Origin: Sulfurovum sp.
GTDB taxonomy: Bacteria; Campylobacterota; Campylobacteria; Campylobacterales; Sulfurovaceae
Length of the DNA: 47,513 nt
Reading direction: 5' to 3'
Assembly: GCA_026990595.1 (NCBI GenBank)
Contig: JALXCZ010000036.1
Location: 1-47,513, forward strand
Below, piece after piece: positions 31,621-39,913 of the stretch. The stretch's first letter is position 1. Each line of letters opens with the position of its first letter. Both the position numbers and the translations under genes were made by a program. The notes beneath the pieces were generated by a model, which saw only the letters and a list, made by a program, of their open reading frames with translations, made no database searches and was not told the origin of the DNA.

Positions 31621-34600
31621 AAAAAATATTTTATGCTTTTATGATACTTTTGATTCTTTTTATTGTAGCGGTAGTATCAGCAGTGAACTCATCTATCGTT
31701 ATAGATAAAATAGCCAAAAGATTTGCTCCTGACTACAATCTAAGTTACGAACATATATCAGGTAATGTATTTACCGGTATTAAAATAGATAAGCTCAAAT
31801 ATGATAATAAAATTATTGCGAATAATATTATCTACAAGTGGGATCCGATCAGTCTGCTTCAAAAAAAGATCTCTATTGATAAGATCAAAATAGAAAATGC
31901 AGATATTGATGTGATCAAATCACTTGTTGCTTCTTTTACTGTGGACGGATCTGATAATAACAGTTCTGAACCTTTTAGTTTCGATGTAGGTGTAGATAAT
32001 ATCTCTATCTCTTTGAACCCTTTTAAAGAAGAAGGGATTACCTTCTATAAGACTATGTTAACCGCAAATGATATGACCTATTTTAAAAATGGAAAAGTAG
32101 CAGTGAAAGAGATGCTTTTGGATATTGATTCAAATTTAACAAAATTCTCCTTTAAAGGAAGTATGAAAGAGAATAAACTTAATATCCATGCACTCTCTAT
32201 AAAATCATTGAATTCTCAAATGCTGGAAAGTATCATTGCAAAATTTACTCATGCAAAAAGAACTAAAGAAATAAATAATGGAAATGATGTGAGTGATACA
32301 TCGCTCAATCCACTTATTCCCAGGATCATTACTTTAAAACATTTTGAAGGTTCATTACAACCAAGAGTCTATAAGTCTATGCAAATAAAACAGTTTAATG
32401 TGACATTAAATGATTTGAGAGTAGATACAGAAAAAATAGTTGCAAATGAAAAAAACAGTTTAAATATAGGAAATTTTGCATTACGCACAGATAGTAACGT
32501 TACGGATATTAGACTTCAAATGACATTAACAGAGGATAAAGTAATTTTCAAATACCTTGGATTAAAAAATATAGATATCCTGGCACTGCAGCATTTAATT
32601 GTAAGTGACTCCAATGAAAGTAATACGACAACAACGCAAGATGAGTCTAATGCCCTTATTCCTAAAACTGTAGTTATAAAACAACTTCATGCTGATTTTT
32701 TACCTGCTGAATATGAACCGGTTAAATTGAAAAAATTGATAGTGAATGCAAAAGAGATACATTTTGATGTAGAAAAACTTTTATTAAACAATGCGGTGCT
32801 TGATCTTAACGGTACGACAAACTTAAGTAATGTATCATTTGGAGGAAAAGTACAGAATAACCATTTATCGGGTAAGGTACACCTTGTTCCCAATAAACAT
32901 CTTTTTGAACTCTATGAATTACCGGTGCGTAAAGAGGCTATAGGAGATATAGTAGTTGATCTCAATGCATCCAAAGAACGTATTGTTGCTGATGTAAAAG
33001 CCAAAGCAAAGCATATACTTAAAAACAAAAAAGGTGAATTTAATGTCGATATAGACAATCTTAATTCTCATGTGGTATATGATTTGCTAAAACATAGACT
33101 GAAAGCAGATTCTCAAGCAACTGTGACTACTCCCTATGCAAAAAATATTGTATTATCCAATGATTTTTTAATGGATGATACAATCAGTTATAAAGGAGAA
33201 GTCAAAGTAAAAAAACTTAGTGGTATAGATATAAAGCTTACTAAACCACTACAACATCTGCTTATCAGGTATAGTGGTAATACAAAAAGTTTGAAAACCA
33301 TTCTCTCCTCAGATCAACTTAAAGGTCATTTTGATTCTTCTGATCTCAAAAAGGGACAATTACATTTGGAAACGACCACTCCTTTAATGCTCAATGAAAT
33401 GCTTGATCTTCCCCCAAAACTTAAAGATACAAAAGTCAATGCTGTGGTGGATGCTCCTGTAGATTTTGAAAATATCACTCCGCTAAAAGCGCAAATAAAG
33501 ATCAGTTCAAATATAGCTAATATGGATGCAGATCTGTTATATGATAAAACAATGATACTGAAAGCAAAAACGGTCATACCGAAAGATTCACTATTAAGAT
33601 CTTTTAACAAAGAAGTAAAATGGGATGCATTGGCACCATTGGATACAAGAATTGAAATGGCTGAGAAAAGTGTATCGCTTCAGTTAAGTTCAAAACAGTT
33701 GAATGCAGATATTCAATATTTTTTAAACAATGGGAGAATAGACGGTAAAGTAAAATTGGCTGGACTTGTAACGAACATCAGTGGTATCGTTAAGAAAAGT
33801 CTAAAAATCGATACTAAGATCAGTTCGATGAAATCTTTGAATAAAAGTATAAGCAGCCTTTATACATTTGAAGCATTCCCACCAATTGAAGGCTCTGCAG
33901 CTATAAGTGCAGTGATTACAGATCTTAAACGTATTAAATTCTTACTCTCTTCCCCTGAAATTGTCTATAAACCAGGTCGTAAAGCAAAATATGTGATCAA
34001 GAATATTAAATTAAGCGGTACGCTAGACCAGTCCAACATTATACTAAACTCCTATACACTGACTTACAATAAAGAAAAATTTTTCTCAAATAAAGCATCA
34101 CAAATACAAATAGACGGTGATAGGATAAGGATCAATCCCTTATGGTTGAATGATGCACTTCATATTGCAGGTGACTATAATCTAAAGACGAAGCAGGGAA
34201 GTATAACAACGCAAAGTAAAAAACTGCCTATGCACCATGAATATGCAGATATAGATACCAAGATAGACATTAAAGCACTATTGGACGGAAATAATACAAC
34301 GATCAATGGAAAAATAACACTTTTGGGTGGAAATATAAAATATGACCTTAGTCAAAAAAGTTTTGCGTCTGACAGTGATATTGTCATTATTCAAGAGATG
34401 AAGAAAAAGAAAGCAAGCCCCTTTATGGATAATCTAAGTACCAATATTCAAATAGAGACAAAAGAACCATTAGTCTATAAACAGGGTCCTATTCATATTA
34501 AAGCAAAAGCAGGTTTGAGTATCAATAAAGTGCAGCATGGACCGTTATTGGTAGTAGGATCAGTTGAATTGTTAAAAGGCGGTAGTTATATCTTTCAAAA

Positions 34601-35096
34601 TAAAAAATTTGTGCTTGAAAAAAGTTTTGTCTATTTTACGGGTGACCCCAATAAACCTCAGTTGGATATCAAAGTAAAATACAAATCTATTAAACATCTT
34701 ATTACTATTGCTATTTCGGGTACTCCTGAAGCCCCAAATATTAATTTTTCTTCAACTCCTTCTCTGACCAAAGAAAAAATACTTTCCGTGATCCTTTTTG
34801 ATTCAGAAGAGGGAGGAGATACACACAGTGGAGATGAAATGATGAAGATGATGGGTGGTGCTATGGCAAAATCAGCACTTTCAGATATGGGAATAAAGCT
34901 TGACCATCTTGTTCTTGGTGCAGACGGTAGTGTAGAGGTAGGTAAGAAACTGACCAATAAAATAACTATTATTTATATTAATGGTACGATACCTGAAGCA
35001 AAACTTATTTATCAGCATGGAAAACATACGGAGAGTACGATCAGTGCAAGTCAGAAATCCCAATCATATGACATTATTTATAAAAATGATTTCTAA
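31617..35096 (+). CDS. tamB: TamB-like inner-membrane-anchored bridge protein
   Basis: 1159 aa. Start is TTG 31617, overlapping the tamA stop (TTGA), with AGGA (31605-31608) 8 nt upstream. One N-terminal membrane anchor (about 4-25), a very long repetitive beta region as in AsmA/TamB taco-shaped proteins, and a C-terminal DUF490 domain (GPLLVVGSVELLKGGSYIFQNKKFVLEKSFVYFTGDPNKPQLDI, AISGTPEAPNINFSSTPSLTKEKILSVILF). TamB spans the periplasm to TamA; family members are also tied to phospholipid transport. Its 3' end overlaps convergent nspC by 4 bp. Length is close to that of E. coli TamB. Confidence 0.93.
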   Translation: MKKIFYAFMILLILFIVAVVSAVNSSIVIDKIAKRFAPDYNLSYEHISGNVFTGIKIDKLKYDNKIIANNIIYKWDPISLLQKKISIDKIKIENADIDVIKSLVASFTVDGSDNNSSEPFSFDVGVDNISISLNPFKEEGITFYKTMLTANDMTYFKNGKVAVKEMLLDIDSNLTKFSFKGSMKENKLNIHALSIKSLNSQMLESIIAKFTHAKRTKEINNGNDVSDTSLNPLIPRIITLKHFEGSLQPRVYKSMQIKQFNVTLNDLRVDTEKIVANEKNSLNIGNFALRTDSNVTDIRLQMTLTEDKVIFKYLGLKNIDILALQHLIVSDSNESNTTTTQDESNALIPKTVVIKQLHADFLPAEYEPVKLKKLIVNAKEIHFDVEKLLLNNAVLDLNGTTNLSNVSFGGKVQNNHLSGKVHLVPNKHLFELYELPVRKEAIGDIVVDLNASKERIVADVKAKAKHILKNKKGEFNVDIDNLNSHVVYDLLKHRLKADSQATVTTPYAKNIVLSNDFLMDDTISYKGEVKVKKLSGIDIKLTKPLQHLLIRYSGNTKSLKTILSSDQLKGHFDSSDLKKGQLHLETTTPLMLNEMLDLPPKLKDTKVNAVVDAPVDFENITPLKAQIKISSNIANMDADLLYDKTMILKAKTVIPKDSLLRSFNKEVKWDALAPLDTRIEMAEKSVSLQLSSKQLNADIQYFLNNGRIDGKVKLAGLVTNISGIVKKSLKIDTKISSMKSLNKSISSLYTFEAFPPIEGSAAISAVITDLKRIKFLLSSPEIVYKPGRKAKYVIKNIKLSGTLDQSNIILNSYTLTYNKEKFFSNKASQIQIDGDRIRINPLWLNDALHIAGDYNLKTKQGSITTQSKKLPMHHEYADIDTKIDIKALLDGNNTTINGKITLLGGNIKYDLSQKSFASDSDIVIIQEMKKKKASPFMDNLSTNIQIETKEPLVYKQGPIHIKAKAGLSINKVQHGPLLVVGSVELLKGGSYIFQNKKFVLEKSFVYFTGDPNKPQLDIKVKYKSIKHLITIAISGTPEAPNINFSSTPSLTKEKILSVILFDSEEGGDTHSGDEMMKMMGGAMAKSALSDMGIKLDHLVLGADGSVEVGKKLTNKITIIYINGTIPEAKLIYQHGKHTESTISASQKSQSYDIIYKNDF

Positions 35097-36232
35097 GAGA
35101 GTCTCTCTTTGAAATCTTTATACCCAAATTCACGTATCACTTCAATATGGCCATCTAGCCGTCGTATAGCGATACTTGGCAGCTTAATACCGTTGAAGGT
35201 GGTGGCTTTAACCATAGTGTAGTGCATCTGATCTTCAAAGATGACCCTGTCTTCTGGTTGAAGCGGTTTGTCAAAACTATAGTCCCCCATGATGTCTCCT
35301 GCCAGACAAGTATTACCTGCCAATCTGTAAGTATATGCCTTTTCTCCGGCTTTTCCTGCATCTCTTACTTCTGCACGGTAGGGCATGATGATCGTATCAG
35401 GCATATGGGCTTCAGCAGAAGTGTCCAAAATGGCAATATTTATACCGTTATAGACAATATCAAGTACCGTTGTTACAAGTGTACCCGTCTGCCAGCCTAT
35501 AGCTTCTCCGGGTTCAAGGTAAACTTCCACATTGTATTTTGTTTTAAAGTTTTGTATGAGCTGTATGAGTTTTTCTACATCATACCCTTTTCTGGTAATG
35601 TGATGTCCTCCACCAAAGTTGATCCATTTCATATTTGGAATGTATTTACCAAATTTGTCTTCAAAATTATTCAGTACATCTTCCAAAGCATTGCTATCCT
35701 GTTCGCAGAGCGCATGAAAGTGAAGTCCGTCAAGTTCTTCTATGAGTGTGTCATCAAAATTTTCCAGTGTTGTGCCCAAACGTGAGTTGATACCACAGGG
35801 GTTGTAAATTTCTTTAGGGGCTTCGGAGTATTCAGGATTGACTCTTAATCCAAGAGAGAGTCCGGGGTTAATTTCTTTTGCTTTTTTGGAAAAATATTTG
35901 AATTGTGCAGGTGTATTGAAGACCAGGTGGTGGGAAAGTTTGGCTATCTCTTCGATCTCCTCTTCTTTAAAAGCAGGAGAGTAGGTATGTACTTCTTTGC
36001 CAAATGTTTCATGGGCAAGTTTAGCTTCATTAAGACCGCTTGTACAGCATCCGTTCAAATAGGGTTTGATAGTATCAAAACTTTTCCATAAGGCATAGCC
36101 TTTAAGAGCCAAGAGTACTTTTGCACCGCTTTGCTCTTTGATCGTTTTGATCAATTCAAGATTTTTAATAAGAAGTGATTCTTCCAGCAGCCAGCAAGGA
36201 GAAGGTAAGGTAGTGTCAGTTACTATATTCAT
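35093..36232 (-). CDS. nspC: Carboxynorspermidine decarboxylase
   Basis: 379 aa PLP enzyme of the alanine-racemase-type fold. It makes norspermidine or spermidine from the carboxy precursors, the polyamine route used by Campylobacterota and Vibrio. PLP-Lys in LLALKGYALW (K44), RVNPEYSEAPKEIYNPCGINSRLG, WINFGGGHHITRKGYD, EPGEAIGW and CLAGDIMGDYSF are family marks. ATG 36232 has no SD and lies 5 nt after a minus-strand TATAAT (36243-36238), so a leaderless mRNA is likely. The palindrome 36238-36263 overlaps this promoter. Confidence 0.95.
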   Translation of the reverse strand: MNIVTDTTLPSPCWLLEESLLIKNLELIKTIKEQSGAKVLLALKGYALWKSFDTIKPYLNGCCTSGLNEAKLAHETFGKEVHTYSPAFKEEEIEEIAKLSHHLVFNTPAQFKYFSKKAKEINPGLSLGLRVNPEYSEAPKEIYNPCGINSRLGTTLENFDDTLIEELDGLHFHALCEQDSNALEDVLNNFEDKFGKYIPNMKWINFGGGHHITRKGYDVEKLIQLIQNFKTKYNVEVYLEPGEAIGWQTGTLVTTVLDIVYNGINIAILDTSAEAHMPDTIIMPYRAEVRDAGKAGEKAYTYRLAGNTCLAGDIMGDYSFDKPLQPEDRVIFEDQMHYTMVKATTFNGIKLPSIAIRRLDGHIEVIREFGYKDFKERLS

Positions 36233-36237
36233 ATGGG

Positions 36238-36263
36238 ATTATAACAAAATTTTTTGTTATAAT
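36238..36263. promoter_or_regulatory. Divergent promoter within a perfect 12-bp palindrome
   Basis: ATTATAACAAAA (36238-36249) and TTTTGTTATAAT (36252-36263) are exact inverted repeats around TT. The palindrome places a TATAAT on each strand: 36258-36263 for the rightward gene at 36309, and 36243-36238 for leftward nspC. It could be a two-sided core promoter, or an operator for a dimeric repressor, or both. Confidence 0.55.
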
Positions 36264-36308
36264 AAACAAAATAAATTATTAAAAAAAGTATTTTTATAAG
36301 GAAGAAAT

Positions 36309-36788
36309 ATGGCTCAACCGGAGAGACGAAGACGTAAAAAGAATTTGCGTTTTGATGAATCGAATATAAAGTTGGCATTATTGGTTTTAAATAAATTGGA
36401 AAAGCCGCTGGAGTTACTTTATTATCTTATGAAACGGGAAAATGAGAGACCACTTGTTTTGATGTTATTATCTGCAGAAGAGATAGAACTTGAGATTCTT
36501 TTAGAAGCAGAGAAACGTGATACCGATCTTCTTTTTGAAATAGACAAAAAAAATAATCTCTATGCACTTATCTGTCAGGAGACAAAAATTGACGGCGGAT
36601 ATAGATTTGCAGAGAGATTTTATCGTACTTTGGAAACGCAAAATGCTACAAATATCTATTCTGTGGAAATTGAAGTATGTTCACCAAAGTATGAAATAAA
36701 AGAGGTAGTATTCAAGCTGATCGAAACATATATGAAAGCGGTGAATGAAGAGCGGGAAGGTGAGATCATTTTTCATAGCCTGCATTAA
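36309..36788 (+). CDS. Hypothetical 159-aa cytoplasmic protein
   Basis: Starts with SD AAGGAAG. A very basic N-terminus (MAQPERRRRKKNLRF) is followed by mixed alpha/beta sequence (LALLVLNKLEKPLELLYYLMKRENERPLVLMLLSAEEIELEILLEAEKRDTDLLFEIDKKNNLYALICQETKIDGGYRFAERFYRTLE). The second half (LYALICQETKIDGGYRFAERFYRTL...VFKLIETYMKAVNE) loosely recalls a shrunken GGDEF-like fold without catalytic GGDEF, but this is a weak resemblance. It precedes rpmH by 106 bp, with its own promoter in the palindrome at 36238. Function unknown. Confidence 0.75.
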   Translation: MAQPERRRRKKNLRFDESNIKLALLVLNKLEKPLELLYYLMKRENERPLVLMLLSAEEIELEILLEAEKRDTDLLFEIDKKNNLYALICQETKIDGGYRFAERFYRTLETQNATNIYSVEIEVCSPKYEIKEVVFKLIETYMKAVNEEREGEIIFHSLH

Positions 36789-36828
36789 AATAAGAGTACT
36801 TCTTAGTATGCTTTAAGCGAGCTTTAGG

Positions 36829-36834
36829 TAAAAT
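36829..36834 (+). promoter_or_regulatory. -10 box upstream of rpmH
   Basis: TAAAAT in the context TTTAGGTAAAATCGCG, 60 bp before rpmH; no clear -35. A tiny frame from ATG 36878 (MKDNSE) ends on the rpmH start (ATGA) but is probably chance. Confidence 0.45.
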
Positions 36835-36894
36835 CGCGTCCAAATAATACTTTAGACAATACGTTTAAGTAAAACAGATGAAGGATAATTCAGA

Positions 36895-37029
36895 ATGAAA
36901 AGAACATACCAACCACATAACACACCAAGAAAAAGAACACATGGTTTTAGAACAAGAATGAAAACTAAAAACGGTAGAAAAGTAATTTCTGCAAGACGTG
37001 CTAAAGGTAGAAAAAGACTAGCAGTATAA
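36895..37029 (+). CDS. rpmH: 50S ribosomal protein L34
   Basis: 44 aa: begins [18 protein letters not shown] and continues [26 protein letters not shown], an unmistakable L34. SD AAGGA at 36881-36885. First gene of the conserved rpmH-rnpA-yidC-khpB-mnmE block. Length is standard for bacterial L34. Confidence 0.97.
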   Translation: MKRTYQPHNTPRKRTHGFRTRMKTKNGRKVISARRAKGRKRLAV

Positions 37030-37042
37030 GTGAGATAAGACT

Positions 37043-37381
37043 ATTAGCAAAATTAGGCATTTTACCAGAATCAAAACCGGTAAAGAGTTTAATGGAGTGT
37101 ATCACCACTCTTCAAAAACATGGCATACACCTTACTTTGTACTCTTCTATAAAAATACGGATAACTATAAAGTAGGCTTTGTTGCCAGTAAAAAAATAGG
37201 AAATGCAGTGCATCGAAACAGGGCAAAGCGTTTGCTAAGAGCACATTTTATTGAAAATATCGATCTCTTGTCAAGAGGCTCATATGTACTGGTTGCAAAA
37301 CCTGCTCTTTTGGATAAAAGCTTTTTAGAGATTCGTAAAACCTACCTCCATGCACTTAAAAAGTGTTCTGTATTAACATAA
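37043..37381 (+). CDS. rnpA: Ribonuclease P protein component (start unusual)
   Basis: About 112 aa if begun at ATT 37043, 94 aa from GTG 37097. The family core is clear: WHTPYFVLFY, KVGFVASKKIGNAVHRNRAKRLLRAHF (the RNR motif) and YVLVAKPAL. The conserved RnpA N-terminus (RHFTRIKTGKEFNGVYHHS) is encoded upstream of the GTG, in the same frame, after a stop at 37031. There is no ATG, GTG or TTG between that stop and the GTG, so ATT 37043 or 37052 is the most likely start, perhaps coupled to rpmH 13 bp upstream; a sequencing error is the alternative. RnpA matures tRNA 5' ends with rnpB RNA. Confidence 0.88.
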   Translation: MSKIRHFTRIKTGKEFNGVYHHSSKTWHTPYFVLFYKNTDNYKVGFVASKKIGNAVHRNRAKRLLRAHFIENIDLLSRGSYVLVAKPALLDKSFLEIRKTYLHALKKCSVLT

Positions 37382-37420
37382 TTTAACCCATATCACACTA
37401 TACTATCGACTAAATTGACA

Positions 37421-37425
37421 AAAGG
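37421..37425 (+). promoter_or_regulatory. Shine-Dalgarno site fixing the TTG start of yidC
   Basis: AAAGG lies 7 nt before TTG 37433, where YidC-like sequence (EQQDLNKRLLLALALSFFVF) begins. An earlier in-frame TTG at 37415 has no SD and lies upstream of this site. Confidence 0.65.
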
Positions 37426-37432
37426 TATAATT

Positions 37433-39034
37433 TTGGAACAACAAGATTTAAACAAACGACTTCTTCTTGCACTTGCACTCTCTTTTTTTGTATTTGTAGG
37501 ATATAGCTATTTTTTCCCTCCGAAAAAAGTAACGCAACCAATAGAACAGACAGCAGATACTAAAGTATCAACATCTGATAATCCAGCACCAAATACGCTA
37601 TCTACTGCAGAACAAAAAGAAAGTAATGCACCGGTAAGTAAAACATCAACTGATCCATTGTTGGTTACGGTCAATTCCAAAACATTTAAAATGAGTATAG
37701 ATGCATTTGGACGTATTTCGCAATTTGAACTTTTAGAGAATAAATATCAAAAAGATGGGAAAGACCTTAAAATATTGAATCCTCAGGAAGTTAAACCTTT
37801 AGAGATAAGATTCTCGGATGCCAAACTGAACGAAGAAGCTTTTAAGACACCGTATAGCTATAGTGGAAATAGCAGGGTAGATGTAACATCTGCACCTAAA
37901 ACGATTACTTTAACACAAAAACTCTCTTCGGTTACGCTTACTAAAAAGATCACTGTACAGTCCAATGGTGCCTACAGTATAGATATTTCTACCTCTTCTT
38001 CTGTTCCCTATTTTGTTACTCCCGGACATAGACCTATGGCAGACAATTCTCGTTATTTATTGGTACGTGGAGCTTTAGTCAAAGGAAAAGATGGTGTGAT
38101 GACCATTATCGAAGATAAAAAAGCAAAAGGGGATGAGTCCTTTAAAGATGTTGTGATCGCTTCAGCATTTGACAGATATGTAGCTTCTACATTCTATAAT
38201 TTTAAAAAGGGTATGAACGTATCTATCATCAAAGAGAAAGATGATAATCCTCTTATTTTTGTAGAGGGAAGCCAAAATCTTCACCTTGGTGGATATATAG
38301 GTCCAAAAGAATATAAAATACTTAAATCTATTAATCCTGAACTGACAGATACGATTGAATTTGGTTTCTTTACATTTCTTTCAAGACCTTTTTATAAAGT
38401 ATTATTATGGATAGAAAATTTAGTGGGTAACTGGGGATGGGCGATTGTACTGTTTACTTTGCTTGTAAAACTGATCCTTTTCCCTCTTTCCTATAAAGGT
38501 ATGATGTCTATGCAGAAGCTTAAAGATCTTGCCCCCAAAATGAAAGAATTCAAAGCAAAGTATAAAGATGATCCGGCAAAAATGAATATGAAGATGATGG
38601 AGATGTATAAAAAGAACGGTGCAAATCCTATGGGTGGATGTTTGCCTATGATCTTGCAGATCCCCGTCTTTTTTGCGCTTTATCGTGTACTCTTAAATGC
38701 CGATGAATTGCAAGGTGCACACTGGATACATGGTTGGATAGAAAATCTTGCAGTGGCCGATCCTTACTATATTCTTCCGGTACTCATGGGTGCATCTATG
38801 TGGTTCCAGCAAAGAATTACACCCAACAACTTTACTGATCCTCTTCAGGAAAAGATATTTAAATGGTTCCCTGTTGGTATGGCACTGATGTTTATTATTA
38901 TGCCTTTCCCTTCAGGCTTGGTACTTTACTGGGTAGTAAACAATACTTTTACAATAGGTCAGCAGTATGTGATTAATAAGGCATATGCCAAGCATAAAGC
39001 CCAAGCTGTAGCAGAACACCATAAAAAAGGATAG
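37433..39034 (+). CDS. yidC: Membrane protein insertase YidC
   Basis: 533 aa from TTG 37433. N-terminal span (LLLALALSFFVFVGYSYFF), a large periplasmic beta domain (about 80-325), then five C-terminal spans with the insertase core: NWGWAIVLFTLLVKLILFPLSYKGMMSMQKLKDLAPKMKEFKAKYKDDPAKMNMKMMEMYKKNGANPMGGCLPMILQIPVFFALYRVL and the conserved Arg after NWGW-type helix TM2. Ends with a basic tail. Inserts and folds inner-membrane proteins with or without SecYEG. The yidD gene usually found just upstream is absent here. Confidence 0.97.
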   Translation: MEQQDLNKRLLLALALSFFVFVGYSYFFPPKKVTQPIEQTADTKVSTSDNPAPNTLSTAEQKESNAPVSKTSTDPLLVTVNSKTFKMSIDAFGRISQFELLENKYQKDGKDLKILNPQEVKPLEIRFSDAKLNEEAFKTPYSYSGNSRVDVTSAPKTITLTQKLSSVTLTKKITVQSNGAYSIDISTSSSVPYFVTPGHRPMADNSRYLLVRGALVKGKDGVMTIIEDKKAKGDESFKDVVIASAFDRYVASTFYNFKKGMNVSIIKEKDDNPLIFVEGSQNLHLGGYIGPKEYKILKSINPELTDTIEFGFFTFLSRPFYKVLLWIENLVGNWGWAIVLFTLLVKLILFPLSYKGMMSMQKLKDLAPKMKEFKAKYKDDPAKMNMKMMEMYKKNGANPMGGCLPMILQIPVFFALYRVLLNADELQGAHWIHGWIENLAVADPYYILPVLMGASMWFQQRITPNNFTDPLQEKIFKWFPVGMALMFIIMPFPSGLVLYWVVNNTFTIGQQYVINKAYAKHKAQAVAEHHKKG

Positions 39035-39037
39035 TGA

Positions 39038-39913
39038 ATGAAAAAGGTTGAAGCACCGACACTTGAAGAAGCGTATCAAAAAGCTGCTCAGGTGTTAGAA
39101 TGTTCTATTTCTGAACTTCAATGTGAAGTTGTGCAACATCCATCAAAAGGCATCTTGGGATTTTTAAAGAGGAGTGCTATTATCGTAGCTACGTCTAAGA
39201 AGACTTCTCTTTCAAAACACAAGGAAAAAGTTTCAGTAGAAGAAAGTATTGCTTCGGAGATCATAGAAACTGTAAAAAGTGAGACGATCAAGAAAGAAAC
39301 AGAAACGACAACGATAAAAGAAACTCCAAATAAAAAAGATGTTGTGTTGGACAGTTTTTTTGAAGCCGATAGAGTAGTTGAAGAAGATGAAGTTTTAGAG
39401 AATGAGTTGTCCGAAGAAGAGAAGAATGAAGAAGAAAGTGTAATTTATGACGAGTTGGCACATCTCATTGAAGATCAGCTCAAAGAGATGCTTTCACATG
39501 CTTGTTTTGAGATTGATATTGTTGAAGTGGATGTGAGAGACAATACTGCACTGATCTTCATTGACGGGGAAGATGCTGCACTGCTCATCGGTAAAGAGGG
39601 GTATCGTTATAATGCCCTCTCTTATATGCTGTTCAACTGGTTACATACAAAGTATGAACTTTTCATTAAGTTGGAAATTGCAGAGTTCCTTACTTCCCAG
39701 CAAGATATGATACGCAATTATATTAAACCAGTGATTGAGAATGTTGAAAAATACGGAAAAGGAAAAACCCGCTCTCTTGACGGTATTTTGGTACAAATTG
39801 CACTCGAACAGCTTCGTGAAGCATTTCCTGACAAATATGTTGCAGTAAAAACAGGCAAAGAGGGCAATAAGTTTGTTGTCATCAATGAATTCAATAACAA
39901 GAGCCATGCATAA
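39038..39913 (+). CDS. khpB: RNA-binding protein KhpB (Jag)
   Basis: 291 aa. Jag-N domain (1-52: VEAPTLEEAYQKAAQVLECSISELQCEVVQHPSKGILGFL), an acidic low-complexity linker (about 55-140, many Glu), a KH domain (about 145-225, DNTALIFIDGEDAALLIGKEGYRYNALSYMLFN) and a C-terminal R3H-like part (ENVEKYGKGKTRSLDGILVQIALEQLREAF). It sits 3 bp after yidC and overlaps mnmE by 8 bp. KhpB partners KhpA in RNA binding in Gram-positives; the role in Campylobacterota is less known. Confidence 0.92.
   Translation: MKKVEAPTLEEAYQKAAQVLECSISELQCEVVQHPSKGILGFLKRSAIIVATSKKTSLSKHKEKVSVEESIASEIIETVKSETIKKETETTTIKETPNKKDVVLDSFFEADRVVEEDEVLENELSEEEKNEEESVIYDELAHLIEDQLKEMLSHACFEIDIVEVDVRDNTALIFIDGEDAALLIGKEGYRYNALSYMLFNWLHTKYELFIKLEIAEFLTSQQDMIRNYIKPVIENVEKYGKGKTRSLDGILVQIALEQLREAFPDKYVAVKTGKEGNKFVVINEFNNKSHA

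Noticed and set aside
36878-36898. A 6-codon leader frame (MKDNSE) ending on the rpmH start
   Set aside because: It contains the rpmH Shine-Dalgarno and has no SD of its own; such short frames are expected by chance.
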